Assembly (NCBI GenBank): GCA_036268875.1 | Contig: DATATI010000080.1 | Span: forward strand, 1-64,000 | Origin: Polyangia bacterium | Lineage (GTDB): Bacteria > Myxococcota_A > Polyangia > Fen-1088 | Reading direction: 5' to 3' | DNA: 64,000 nucleotides | Part shown: positions 18,077 to 27,157 of the stretch, piece by piece | How the letters are laid out: every line of letters starts with the position of its first letter | Numbering within the stretch: position 1 is the first letter of the stretch | The notes under the pieces: generated by a model | Told to the model about the DNA's origin: nothing | The model's database searches: none | Seen by the model: only the letters and a program-made list of their open reading frames with translations | Translations under genes and position numbers: made by a program

Positions 18077-19265
18077 GACGGCCGTCTCCGGGATAGGCGC
18101 CGCGCTGACCATCCTGCTGGCGCCGGTCGCCGCCTTCGCCCACGAACGCTGGGTCAAGCACGACGCCAAGCCGTTCGACCACGCCTACTTTCACTCGATG
18201 AGCGGCGAGGTGCTGGAGCTGTCGCTGCTGGCCACCGCCGCCGTCGCGGTGATCATCGGCCTTTGGTACCTGGGCGCGGTCACCCTGGTCGAACGCTGGA
18301 CCCCCACGTCGGTCGAGAAAAATTTGTCCCGCCCCAAGCACGGCCCGCTGGGACGTTGGTTGATCGCCGTGCTGCGCTTTGCCCTTGATGGGTACATCGA
18401 CAGTCCGTGGTATGCGCGCGCCGAACGGGTGGCGGTGTTCCTCTTCGCGCGGCTGCCTGGCCTGGTGCTGCTGCTGGGCGCCCACGACGGATGGCTGGTG
18501 ATGCCCAGCTTTCCCATCACCGGTCCGCTGGCCAAAGAGATCGTCATCGTCGAGGTGGTGCTGGCGCTGTGGATCCTCTGGGGCCGTTTGCAGATGGCCC
18601 TGGGTGGCGCGTTCATCGGCGTCTTCGTCTACCTGTGCGTGGCCTATCGCCTGGCGGCGGTCGACGCCATGCCGCTTTTGGCCAGCGCGCTTTTCTATCT
18701 CGAGTCGAGCCCGGGGATCGTCCTTTCGCCCAGGCAGGTGGCGGGCATCCGTTTCGGGTTGGGGGTGGGATTTATTTGTCTCGGCCTGGTGAACAAGATC
18801 TACGACGCCGGCCTGTTCATCGGCGTGGGCGACAACTATCCGCAGCTCATCGCCGGACCGCGCAGCGTGTTTCCCTGGCTGACGCGCGAGTCGTGGTCGT
18901 TCGCCACGGCATTGGGCGAGATGGTGTTCGGCCTGTTGTTGTTGCTGGGGACGTTCAGCCGCATCACCGCGCTGGTGCTGACCCTCATCTTCAGCAACTT
19001 CATCCTGGTTTTCGGCTGGGCAGAGATCGTCCACCTTTATCCCATCTCCGGTTTCGCCGTGCTGTTTTTGCACTCGTCCCCGCGTACGGCGCTGGATGGG
19101 ATCCTGTTTCGCGCCCACGTGCGTGCCTGGCGGGCGATGGGTTTCCGGACGTCGTTTTTGCTCTATCGGGCGTCGGTGTTCGTGGTGGCGATCGCCGCGG
19201 GGGCGTTGCTGATCTTCGCCCCCCTGTATGTGACGGTCGAGTTGTTACCGCGTATCTGGCCGTAG
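18051..19265 (+). CDS. DoxX-like polytopic membrane protein
   Basis: 404 residues. The TTG start lies within the preceding gene (26-bp overlap). An N-terminal signal-like segment ends in AFAHERWVKHD, and about nine hydrophobic segments follow. The second half (RFGLGVGFICLGLVNKIYDA, ATALGEMVFGLLLLLGTFSR) has the layout of DoxX/DoxD-type four-helix units. This family includes subunits of quinone-linked oxidases and uncharacterised membrane proteins; no catalytic motif supports a specific reaction. The tight coupling to the TerB-like protein suggests one complex. Confidence 0.75.
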   Translation: MPARPTPTRTAVSGIGAALTILLAPVAAFAHERWVKHDAKPFDHAYFHSMSGEVLELSLLATAAVAVIIGLWYLGAVTLVERWTPTSVEKNLSRPKHGPLGRWLIAVLRFALDGYIDSPWYARAERVAVFLFARLPGLVLLLGAHDGWLVMPSFPITGPLAKEIVIVEVVLALWILWGRLQMALGGAFIGVFVYLCVAYRLAAVDAMPLLASALFYLESSPGIVLSPRQVAGIRFGLGVGFICLGLVNKIYDAGLFIGVGDNYPQLIAGPRSVFPWLTRESWSFATALGEMVFGLLLLLGTFSRITALVLTLIFSNFILVFGWAEIVHLYPISGFAVLFLHSSPRTALDGILFRAHVRAWRAMGFRTSFLLYRASVFVVAIAAGALLIFAPLYVTVELLPRIWP

Positions 19266-19329
19266 GGTCGTTGGGGAGACTCTTGTGGCGACCGCCGCCT
19301 TCGCCGGCTCGGCAGGAAGAGCCACACGA

Positions 19330-19924
19330 GCCTACGGAATGAGTCCCCGCAGGTGACGAACTGGAAATTCGTGTCGATGCGAACGTCGGAGCCGACCCTG
19401 TGGCGTTCGGCTTGAAAGAGATCCAACGGATAGACATTTCCCACTGTCATCCCAAAATAGTCGCCGACTGATCAACCTCGATGGTTCCTGTCTCTGGAAA
19501 GTGCAGGCCGCCCAGATCAATGGCCAGTTGGCCGTTGATGACAGAGGAATGAAGTCGCGGACAATGCCAACGACGGTGTTGCAGGCCGCTGCGGGACACC
19601 GGTCGGCGAGTTACCGGTGATAGGAGCGCCAGCTTGTAACCGCCAGACTTGGTCTTGGTGAGCCCCACCGGCGCCGGCGGCGGTCCGTCGATAGGACCGC
19701 CGGCCGGACCGCCTCCGCTTCCCCCGCCCACCGTGCCACCCCCGTCACCGCCCACGCCGCCGTCGGAACCGGCCGCGCCGTGCCCATCACCTGGACTCCC
19801 CCGTTCCTGACGCAGGCCCTCCCCCCGCGTCAGGGCCCTCCGCGCTAGATTTCAACCCTGCGCAACCCGAAAAGAAGACGACGGCAAAAGCCATCCTTCC
19901 CATTCTGGCCCGCCGGTGCGTCAT
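19330..19924 (-). pseudogene. Degenerate fibro-slime domain lipoprotein
   Basis: Pieces of one lipoprotein lie in order in different frames on the minus strand. A start near 19924 gives MTHRRARMGRMAFAVVFFSG followed by the lipobox Cys and a Gly-rich tether. After a frameshift the tether continues (GGDGGGTVGGGSGGG) to GYKLALL. Another frame then gives ACNTVVGIVRDF, the start of a fibro-slime domain. Next, without the expected 100-plus residues, comes INGQLAIDLGGLHFPETGT, and after a final frameshift near 19448 MTVGNVYPLDLFQAERH with the closing FQFVTC. So at least three shifts plus an internal deletion (junction about 19537-19555) are present. This is real decay, not a single sequencing error. 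Confidence 0.75.
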
Positions 19925-20004
19925 CAGCCCTCCACCGTCAGGTGAGTGTCCAGGCCGAATTGCTTCCGTGACGGTCAGGAAAGATTCTTGGCCTGGCGCC
20001 CACA

Positions 20005-20046
20005 AAGAAAAACCGCCGCAGCGAGGGAGAAACCCGCTGCGGCGGC
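20005..20046 (-). terminator. Rho-independent terminator after the 20-kb CBM-like lipoprotein
   Basis: Perfect 11-bp stem (20014-20024 with 20036-20046, CCGCCGCAGCG and its complement), an 11-nt loop, and on the minus strand a T-rich run (complement of 20005-20013). It lies 23 bp beyond the stop of the minus-strand gene ending at 20069. Confidence 0.88.
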
Positions 20047-20068
20047 GTGATGATTCGGGGGATGCGAC

Positions 20069-20983
20069 TTACGGCATCGTCGGCATCGGTACCGCCGTGG
20101 TGGGCGGCGTGCCCTTGTAGAACTGAATCTCGTCGATCGAGTAGTCCCAGTCCGGATCGGTGCCCAGGAAGGCCAGCTCTTGAATACGATTCATCACCTT
20201 CGCCGAGCCGCCGGTGGCCGACGCGAACGTCACCGAGTACTGTGCCCAGTCGCTGGTCAGCGTTACCAGCGAGCGCGGGTGGTTGTAGCACTTCATCGAA
20301 GCGTCCGGACAGTCGCCGCCGACGCTGACCGCGTTGGTAGCCGGGATGACGAAGTTGACCGTGATCTTGTTGGTGTTGGTGGCACTGGCCGCCTGGTTTG
20401 CCTTGGCCCAGAAAGTGACCCCGTCGAACACCGAGATGTCGACGCAGTAGATTTTCGCCGTGGTGTCGATGGCCAGGTTGAAAACCGTGCCCACGCCGTA
20501 GCCGCCCATGGCCGGCGGCGTGGCGCCCATACCGGAGTAGTGGCCAGCGTGGGCGGTGGAGACCGCGCCGCCCGCCGCCTGCATGATCTTGAACGAGTCG
20601 GGCGCGGCCTTGACGTCGTTGAATGACGACCAACCGGGCAACAACGCCGCTTCTTCGAAGTTATCGATGAAGACCTGGTCGACGGTCAGGACGCGCGTCC
20701 CGGCGCCGTCACAGACACTGGGGCCGGCCGTGCCGCCATCGGTGGTGGCCACGGTGCCGCCAGTGCCGGTGCCACCGCCGTCGGTCCCGACGGTGGTGCC
20801 GCCAGAACCGCTGGCCGTGGTGCCGCCTGTGCCACTGGCCGTGGTCCCACCCGTGCCGCCGGTGGTTCCACCGGTGCCGGTGGTGGCCGGATTGCTGCTG
20901 CCCGTGCTACAGGCCGCGCTGGCCATAGCGGTCGCCAGGAGCGACCAAAGAACCGCGTTGTTTCCCATTTTGAAGTGTCGCAT
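20069..20983 (-). CDS. CBM-like lipoprotein (galactose-binding-type sandwich), tethered
   Basis: 304 residues from the ATG at 20983, which has GGAG upstream; a longer in-frame start (21025) is less likely. MASAAC is the lipobox, followed by about 70 residues of TGGTT/SGGTT tether. The C-terminal domain reads FIDNFEEAALLPGWSSFND ... VFDGVTFWAKA ... LTSDWAQYSVTFAS ... WDYSIDEIQFYKG, the pattern of CBM/CIA30-like beta-sandwiches. Two other lipoproteins in this block share the FWAKA- and DDLKF-like motifs. It probably binds glycan at the cell surface for the alpha-glucan system; ligand inferred from context. Confidence 0.8.
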   Translation of the reverse strand: MRHFKMGNNAVLWSLLATAMASAACSTGSSNPATTGTGGTTGGTGGTTASGTGGTTASGSGGTTVGTDGGGTGTGGTVATTDGGTAGPSVCDGAGTRVLTVDQVFIDNFEEAALLPGWSSFNDVKAAPDSFKIMQAAGGAVSTAHAGHYSGMGATPPAMGGYGVGTVFNLAIDTTAKIYCVDISVFDGVTFWAKANQAASATNTNKITVNFVIPATNAVSVGGDCPDASMKCYNHPRSLVTLTSDWAQYSVTFASATGGSAKVMNRIQELAFLGTDPDWDYSIDEIQFYKGTPPTTAVPMPTMP

Positions 20984-21059
20984 TTTCGCTCCGTCGTTTG
21001 AGCCGCTAACAGATAATTGTGACATCCAATTGAGAAACTATTCCTTTTGAAAACACCCA

Positions 21060-21094
21060 GTCAAAGTAAATCGTGGTCAATTATCACTGTTTAC
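21060..21094 (-). promoter_or_regulatory. Composite TTGAC motif upstream of the CBM-like lipoprotein
   Basis: Read on the minus strand: a 19-bp box GTAAA-N9-TTGAC (21094-21076), whose TTGAC begins the conserved string TTGACCACGATTT, then A-C-T and a second TTGAC ending at 21060. The same string occurs at 27261-27281 and 37002-37022, each time pointing to a downstream sugar-locus gene. Probably an operator or activator site; position relative to the transcription start is unknown. Confidence 0.6.
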
Positions 21095-21117
21095 TGGTTA
21101 ATCACTCGGTCTTTCCC

Positions 21118-22905
21118 TCAACCTTTCATGCCTGTCACTGTCATCCCCTCAATGAAGTAACGCTGAAAGGCAAAGAAGACGATCACCGACGGCAACGTCA
21201 TCAACATGTTGGCCGCCATCAGCATCGACCAATCGGCGCCCTGATCGATGCGCATTCCGAAAAGCCCCAGGGACAGCGGGAACTTGGTTTGATCGCGCAG
21301 GTAGATCAGCGGACCCATGAACTCGTTCCAGGTGCCGAGGAAGCTCATGATGGCGATCGCCGCCAGCGTCGGGCGAAGCTGGGGAACGATGACGAACCAC
21401 CAGGTCTTGACGATGCCCAGGCCGTCGATGCGCGCCGCCTCTTCCAGCTCGCGCGGGATGGTCTTCATGTGCTGGATCATCAAGAAAATAAAAAACGCGC
21501 TGCCGAACCACGACGGCAGCCACAGGGGGTTCAGCGTGTCGTACCAACCGAGGCGCCGCCACACCAGGAACGACGGCACCATGGTGACCTGCGAGGGGAT
21601 CATCATCGTCGCCAGCAGCAGCACCAGGGCCACGCTGCGTCCGGGCCACGACAAGCGCGCGAAGGCGTAGGCGACGAAGGCGCTGGAAAAGAGAAAACCC
21701 AGCGTGCTGAGCACCACCAGCAGAAGACTGTTGCCCACGTACTGCAGGAACGGGACAGAGTCGAACGCGCGCAGATAATTGCGTTCGACCTTGGCCAGGG
21801 TGGCGGTGAACGTCGAACTGGGCGTCAGCGATAGCTCCAGCCGGGCCTGGCGAATGCGCGGGCTGGAACCGGCGGCCCGCAATGGCACCCAGGTTCGCGC
21901 GCGGACCGTGGTGTCGTCGAAAGTCGGCGGTTGAAACGAAATGCTCAGCGGGCGGTTCTGCGCCAGATAGGTGGTGCGGGTCGACTTCCAGTGCGTGCCC
22001 CCGACATCCAGCGTGGCGGTCAAGCCGTGCCAGCTGTCGTCGGGCCGCAACGAGAGAAACAGCTTGTGAATGTCCGACGGATCAACCCCGGGCGGCAGCG
22101 CGAAGTCGTAGGCCACGACTATGGGCTGGTCCGAAGGTGAGCGAAACTGATAGTTCAACCGGACGGCGTTGCCGGAAGGCGCGAAGCCGGCGTTGTCAGC
22201 GCCGAGCTGCCAGCCGCCAGAGTCACTGCCGCCCGCCAGTTTGAACAGTCGTCCGTCCAGCGTGCGCAAAGTCAGCGCGGACAGTTCCAGCCGCGACAGT
22301 TGATCGGACAGGGCTTGCCTGGCCGCTTCGGGCGTCAATCGCTCGCCGAAACGGGCCGCCAACCGGGCGGGCGTTTCGTCCCACGCCTGATTGGGCAGCT
22401 GCGCCAGCGCACGACTGGTCAACGCCGACGCCGCCGAGTCCACCCAGCGGCCACGATCGATCGACGCCGGCACGTCATCGGGCAGGTTGGCGGCCACCAG
22501 CGTGCGCGCCGCCTGCCGCAGCAGCGGCAGCGCCGCTGCAAAGCGCCCGGCGGCGACGTCGTCGGGTTTGCGGACCGTCACGTCGTCGCGCACGTAGGGC
22601 GACTGCCCACGAAACGCCGGGAAGGTTGGCGCCATGTTGCTGTCGCCCAGCTCTTCGTCGGTCTTGATGCTGGTGAGAAACATCCACACCAGCGGATAAA
22701 GACAGCCCAGGACCAGAGTGATGAGGAGAACGTGAATCCACCCGCGCGCCGCCACCCAGCGCCCGAACCGTTCGACCAGAGGATGAATGGCCGAGATTCG
22801 CCGAAGTGGATTCTCGCGTGGCCGAACCTCCGGCTCGGCCCGAACAGAGTCCGTCGCGGGAGGGTCCGGGAACCCATCCAGCGTTCCCGGATCATGTCTG
22901 GTCAT
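21118..22905 (-). CDS. Carbohydrate ABC transporter permease (MalG-type) with large periplasmic insert
   Basis: 595 residues, about twice the usual length of roughly 280. TM1 is at about 57-79 (HVLLITLVLGCLYPLVWMF). About 300 residues follow before the next segment (388-415), then the normal permease core with the EAA loop EEAARIDGLGIVKTWWFVIV at about 488-507 and the C-terminal end typical of MalG (FFAFQRYFIEGMTVTGMKG). The insert is predicted outside the membrane and contains a beta-rich part (residues about 245-370). Its gene overlaps the upstream SBP-permease fusion by 14 bp, so the two form one importer. The MalK-type ATPase at 31,014 is the likely partner. Confidence 0.9.
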   Translation of the reverse strand: MTRHDPGTLDGFPDPPATDSVRAEPEVRPRENPLRRISAIHPLVERFGRWVAARGWIHVLLITLVLGCLYPLVWMFLTSIKTDEELGDSNMAPTFPAFRGQSPYVRDDVTVRKPDDVAAGRFAAALPLLRQAARTLVAANLPDDVPASIDRGRWVDSAASALTSRALAQLPNQAWDETPARLAARFGERLTPEAARQALSDQLSRLELSALTLRTLDGRLFKLAGGSDSGGWQLGADNAGFAPSGNAVRLNYQFRSPSDQPIVVAYDFALPPGVDPSDIHKLFLSLRPDDSWHGLTATLDVGGTHWKSTRTTYLAQNRPLSISFQPPTFDDTTVRARTWVPLRAAGSSPRIRQARLELSLTPSSTFTATLAKVERNYLRAFDSVPFLQYVGNSLLLVVLSTLGFLFSSAFVAYAFARLSWPGRSVALVLLLATMMIPSQVTMVPSFLVWRRLGWYDTLNPLWLPSWFGSAFFIFLMIQHMKTIPRELEEAARIDGLGIVKTWWFVIVPQLRPTLAAIAIMSFLGTWNEFMGPLIYLRDQTKFPLSLGLFGMRIDQGADWSMLMAANMLMTLPSVIVFFAFQRYFIEGMTVTGMKG

Positions 22906-25417
22906 AGTGCACCCAACGTTTGGAGAGCCGCAGCTGGATCAACGTCAAAGCCAGCACGGCCAGAAACAGGATCCAGGCCAGGGCGCTGGCGTAGCCCATC
23001 CGGAAGTACTGAAATGCCTGCCGAAACAGGTAATAGGCGTAAAACAGCGTCGAATCGAGGGGACCGCCGGCGGTCATGATGTAGGCCTCGGTGAAGATCT
23101 GCATGGTGCCGATCAGCCCGACGATCGAATTGAAGAGAATGTATGGGCTGAGCATGGGCAGCGTGATGTGCCAGAAGCGGCGCAACGGCCCGCAGCCGTC
23201 GATGTTCGCCGCTTCGTAAAGTTGTTTGGGGATCGACTGCAGTCCGGCCAGCCAGATCACCATCGACCCGCCCACCGACCAAACGCCCATCACGATCAGC
23301 GCCATCTTGCTGAACCGCGGATCCTGCAGCCACAGCGGCGCGTCCAGGTGGAACGGATGGGCGGTGAACCGACTGATCACCCATTCGAAGGCTCGCGCCG
23401 GGACGGTGTCGAAGCAGAAGCGCAGCGCCTGATTCAAAAAGCTGGTTCGCGCGTTGAAGATCCAGGTCCACAACAGACACGACGCGACCACCGGCATGGT
23501 CACCGGCAAATACAAACCAGTGCGGTAAACGCCCATCGCCCGCACGCCCGAGTTCAGCAGCAAGGCCATGGCCAGCCCGGCCGCCATCAAGATCGGGACG
23601 CGCAGGATCATGAACGCAGTGTTGAGCAGGCTCTTGTAGAACACCGGATCGGCAAAGACATCGTGATAATTGGCCAGGCCCACGTAGCGCGCTTCGGTCA
23701 GCACGTCGTAACGGGTAAAGCTGAGAACGATGCTGAAAATGATCGGGCCGCCGGTCAGCACGACGAAGCCGATGAGCCACGGGCTGGCGAAGAACAGGGC
23801 CGCCCCGGTCTCGCGCATGCGGTAGCCGTGCGAACGACGGCGGCGGTGCGAGAAGATCACCACCGCCACCAGCAACCCGACCACCACCATCGCATAGGTT
23901 CCGAGGTAGGGCCGCCAATCGACCACGTGCGGGGGCGGCGGCCGCGACAGCTGGTCCAGTTGCCGTTGCACCGGCTCCTGCATGATTTGCAGGGCCAGCT
24001 TCGTCTCGTCGGCGCCGGTGGCGCGCGCTTGCGCGGCGTATTTGTGGCCCACCGCCGCTTCGTACGCGCGCACCTGTTGCCGCCACAACAATTGCCCGAC
24101 AGGCGTCACCGGACGGATAAACGGATTCTCTAACAACGACTGGGTGGTGCGGTAGGCGGCTTGAAACGCCTTCGGGATGGCTGGATTGTCGAAGATGTTC
24201 TCGCGGAAGAGCTTGTCGGTGTACGTCCGGTTGGCGTCGACGTTGGGCAGATACAGGCGGCCTTCGTTCTGTTTGCGCTCGCGCTTGCTTTGCTCCAGGC
24301 GGTCAACGACGTTCCAGGTCCGCAGGTAACGAATCAATTCGAAGGCGCCCTTTTTGTGGCGCGAGGTCGAGGGAATCACCAGCGCCCAGCCGCTGGCCCA
24401 GGTCACCGGACCGCGTCCCTTGGCGGCCTCATCGGCGGGCAACGGCGCCGGCGTGACGGCGACGTTCATGTCCGGCTTCCAATCGCCCAGCGTCTCCAGA
24501 TACCAGTTACCGTCGATCTTCATGGCCACCTGGCCGCGAATGAACGGATCCAGCGGGCCGGCCTGAAAACTTTGTTGAAAGGCGTTGGCCTGTTCGACGC
24601 CACCCAGATCGTCATAGATGTCGGTCATGAAGCGCAGGGCCCGCACCACCGGCGGCGAATCCATGGTGGCGTGCAGGCCGTCGGCGCTGAGCAAGTGTCC
24701 GCCGGCTTCAAAGGCGAACATGTAAAGGTAACTGTCGCCAAAGGCGGGCGCGAATCCCAGGCGCAAGAGGCCACTGTCGGGTTTGCCGGGCAGGCGGTAA
24801 CGGCTGAGGCGTCTGCCATAGGCGCGCAGCTCCTCCCAGCTGGCGGGCAGGCGCGGCTCGCCGTGGGCGTCGACCAACCCTTCCTGGTGCAGGAGATCCA
24901 GGTTGGTGAACATCATGCGGGCGTCGGCGATGGTGGGGATGCCGTAAAGGCGCGGTGGCGCGGTCGACCCGGGCGGGCGAAAGCTGGCCTCGGCGACGGC
25001 CCAGGGGTAATAGTCGCCGAGCTCGATCCGGTTAGGGTCGGCCGCGGCCTGTCCCTCGATGAACGGGGTCAGATCCTGCAGCGCGCTTTTGGCCGCCCAT
25101 TCACCGACGGCGAAGCGATCGAAGAACACCACGTCGGGCGGAACGCCGCCGGCGATCCCCAGCAGCAGACGTTGCGCGTCGCCGGTTTCGTCCTGGGCCG
25201 CGCTGGTGGTGACCGTGACCTTGTATTCGGGATGCAGCTGTTCAAAGCGATGAGCGGCGCCGTAAATGTCGTCGCCCGCCATCCAGCCGGCGTAAAACAC
25301 CAGCGGCTCGCGCCCGTCGCTGGACGGTCGGTCCGCGCGCAGCCCGAAATAAAGCGCGCCCCCGGCCAGTGCCAGCGCAAGTGCCAACCCCGCCCGCGAG
25401 ACAAATCCGGTGCTCAA
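22892..25417 (-). CDS. ABC importer fusion: substrate-binding domain + MalF-type permease
   Basis: 841 residues from a TTG start 16 bp after the preceding stop. A membrane segment (about 9-25) is followed by an extracytoplasmic SBP_bac_1-type domain (about 36-490: FYAGWMAGDDIYGAAHRFEQ, GIAGGVPPDVVFFDRFAVGE, FIRGQVAMKIDGNWYL, ASGWALVIPSTSRHKKGAFE). Another membrane segment lies at 507-523 (TYAMVVVGLLVAVVIF), then a complete MalF-type permease (about 533-841) with EAA loop YEAANIDGCGPLRRFWHITL at 734-753. The binding protein is therefore fixed to the channel rather than free. A sugar or oligosaccharide ligand is expected from family and context. The 14-bp overlap with the second permease indicates coupled translation. 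Confidence 0.92.
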   Translation of the reverse strand: MSTGFVSRAGLALALALAGGALYFGLRADRPSSDGREPLVFYAGWMAGDDIYGAAHRFEQLHPEYKVTVTTSAAQDETGDAQRLLLGIAGGVPPDVVFFDRFAVGEWAAKSALQDLTPFIEGQAAADPNRIELGDYYPWAVAEASFRPPGSTAPPRLYGIPTIADARMMFTNLDLLHQEGLVDAHGEPRLPASWEELRAYGRRLSRYRLPGKPDSGLLRLGFAPAFGDSYLYMFAFEAGGHLLSADGLHATMDSPPVVRALRFMTDIYDDLGGVEQANAFQQSFQAGPLDPFIRGQVAMKIDGNWYLETLGDWKPDMNVAVTPAPLPADEAAKGRGPVTWASGWALVIPSTSRHKKGAFELIRYLRTWNVVDRLEQSKRERKQNEGRLYLPNVDANRTYTDKLFRENIFDNPAIPKAFQAAYRTTQSLLENPFIRPVTPVGQLLWRQQVRAYEAAVGHKYAAQARATGADETKLALQIMQEPVQRQLDQLSRPPPPHVVDWRPYLGTYAMVVVGLLVAVVIFSHRRRRSHGYRMRETGAALFFASPWLIGFVVLTGGPIIFSIVLSFTRYDVLTEARYVGLANYHDVFADPVFYKSLLNTAFMILRVPILMAAGLAMALLLNSGVRAMGVYRTGLYLPVTMPVVASCLLWTWIFNARTSFLNQALRFCFDTVPARAFEWVISRFTAHPFHLDAPLWLQDPRFSKMALIVMGVWSVGGSMVIWLAGLQSIPKQLYEAANIDGCGPLRRFWHITLPMLSPYILFNSIVGLIGTMQIFTEAYIMTAGGPLDSTLFYAYYLFRQAFQYFRMGYASALAWILFLAVLALTLIQLRLSKRWVHYDQT

Positions 25418-25433
25418 GCTGCGCGCCCGCCGC

Positions 25434-26969
25434 TTAGTCCGAGCACTGGGCCGCCCGGGTCAGGGACATGAACGCCGTCGGTGGCTGCCAGGCGCCCGCC
25501 ATGTAATAGTCATAATTGCGCTCGATCCCGGTGCCTTCGCCCAGATCGTTCCAGGTGGCGATCACCACCATCTGCGCGTCCGCCGACGAGGCCAGGCGAG
25601 CAGACAGCAGCGACGTCCCTTTCAAGACGCGGTCGGCGGCGGTGGCCACCACTCCGGGCTTGTCGCGGCCCACCGGATCCCACTTCACCATGTAATGATC
25701 CAGAATGAATCCATTCAATGTCGAACGGCTGGCGCCATTTTTCAGAGTGTCCCAGGTGAATTGCGCGTCGGCGACGTTCTTCATGTTGGGGTCGGCAAAG
25801 AACGCGTTGTCGACCGAGACGAAGGGCATCACCCCGAAATCCGCGGCAAAGAGCTGCTTGAGGCGGGCGATCACCGGCGACGACACCTCCGCCGGCCTTA
25901 ATGTTCCGGCGTTGTAAAAATAGATCAACGGGCGGTTCTGAACCAAGAACCAGTATTGCTTGGCGATCTGGGTAAAGAACGGCTTCCACTTTGCCTGGTA
26001 GATGGCCTGCGCCGCCGCTTCGGTGTTGCTGAGATCGGGGCTGGTGCGAAAAGACACCGGGCTGGACGACTGACCCCAGGCCCAGGTGTCGTCGAACAAG
26101 GCGATCTTCACGCCGTCTGCGCCGGCCCGATCCAGCGCCTGCGACAGCATCCCCATTTGATTGGGGCTGGTGGTCAAGTCAGGGCCATAGGTGTTGACCA
26201 GAAAGAATTGCAACCCGGCCCAACGGGCGTCCAAAAGCTCGCGGTACCAATAACCAGCATTGCGGGGATTGTAATAATTGGCCGGCGCGGTTCCGAAACC
26301 GAACAGCGGATGGGCGGCGCGCATGCCGTGCGGGTGGGTGTTGGCCCAGTCGTTTCCACAGTTGACGCCGTTCGGACAGTCGCTGAAAAACATCAAGACG
26401 GCGCCCAGGTCGCGCGTCGATTTGCGCGTGCACGTCGGCAGCAACGGAATGTCGGCCTGCCAGGGATCGGAATAGACCAGCGCGCACGGCCGGTTGGCCT
26501 GCTGGCAAAGGGTGTGCACGACGTCGATCCTACGGACGTACTCGACGGTGCGCAATTGACCGGACCATTTGCTGACGGTGTCGGCGGGTGGTTCGCTGCC
26601 GTTGATCTGACAAAACGCCGCGCGTACGAACGCCTCCGGGCTGTTCCCCAGGTTGACGTCGATGGTGCTGGGCGCGCGGGTGCACGGCCCGACGAATTCG
26701 TCGCGAACCTGAAAATTTGGCTGCGCGGTGGGATCCGGCAGCGTCAGGTCCGCGCCGGCGTCGGCGGTGCCGGCGCCGCCCGTCCCCAACCCGCCCATGC
26801 CACCACCGGCGCCGGCCATCGGGGGCGGCGCCGTACCGAGACCGCCCAGTTCGCACGCTGACGGCGGCAGCCCGCTCAGCAAGCACAGCGGCAGCAACCG
26901 AACGCGCGATCCAAACGACGTCAGGGAAGGTCGATTCATAGCCCGGGAGAGTTTCAATATACCAGGCAT
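25434..26969 (-). CDS. DUF5010/GH99-like lipoprotein, copy 1
   Basis: 511 residues from the ATG at 26969, chosen because AGGGAGG lies 11 bp upstream; an ATG at 26939 is an alternative. A signal with PPSAC (lipobox-like) and a Gly-rich tether precede a TIM-barrel-like domain: YVRRIDVVHTLCQQANRPCA, ARWAGLQFFLVNTYGPDL, KIALFDDTWAWG, KWKPFFTQI, PLIYFYNAGTLRP, VVIATWNDLGEGTGIERNYD. The last motif resembles the WNE-type end of GH99/GH71-like barrels. The second copy at 37,044 shares nearly all of these motifs. It heads the operon with the importer genes and is probably a surface glycan hydrolase or binding protein. Confidence 0.83.
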   Translation of the reverse strand: MPGILKLSRAMNRPSLTSFGSRVRLLPLCLLSGLPPSACELGGLGTAPPPMAGAGGGMGGLGTGGAGTADAGADLTLPDPTAQPNFQVRDEFVGPCTRAPSTIDVNLGNSPEAFVRAAFCQINGSEPPADTVSKWSGQLRTVEYVRRIDVVHTLCQQANRPCALVYSDPWQADIPLLPTCTRKSTRDLGAVLMFFSDCPNGVNCGNDWANTHPHGMRAAHPLFGFGTAPANYYNPRNAGYWYRELLDARWAGLQFFLVNTYGPDLTTSPNQMGMLSQALDRAGADGVKIALFDDTWAWGQSSSPVSFRTSPDLSNTEAAAQAIYQAKWKPFFTQIAKQYWFLVQNRPLIYFYNAGTLRPAEVSSPVIARLKQLFAADFGVMPFVSVDNAFFADPNMKNVADAQFTWDTLKNGASRSTLNGFILDHYMVKWDPVGRDKPGVVATAADRVLKGTSLLSARLASSADAQMVVIATWNDLGEGTGIERNYDYYMAGAWQPPTAFMSLTRAAQCSD

Positions 26970-27119
26970 CGCGTATCGAACCTCCCTTTCGATGACAACG
27001 GAGGGCAAGGACGTTGTGGCGCGCCGGGTTTTGCAACACTGCACCCGCTGGCACCCTTTGGCCGTCGCCCGCAGTATCTGTCTATCTGAAACAGTCAGAG
27101 CGCGACAAGCAAAAACGAA

Positions 27120-27138
27120 GTCAAAGACCAGCGTTGAC
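27120..27138. promoter_or_regulatory. 19-bp operator box A (GTCAA-N9-TTGAC)
   Basis: Sequence GTCAAAGACCAGCGTTGAC: a perfect 5-bp inverted repeat with 9-bp centre, matching the spacing of three other boxes in the locus. Likely bound by a dimeric regulator, best candidate the GntR-type protein at 29,837. Confidence 0.65.
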
Positions 27139-27157
27139 TGACCGCAAAGGCCACTCG

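Noticed and set aside
22787..25471. Two long plus-strand frames opposite the SBP-permease fusion
   Set aside because: Products are rich in Arg/His/Gln and Gly/Ala without motifs, while the minus strand encodes well-conserved importer domains.
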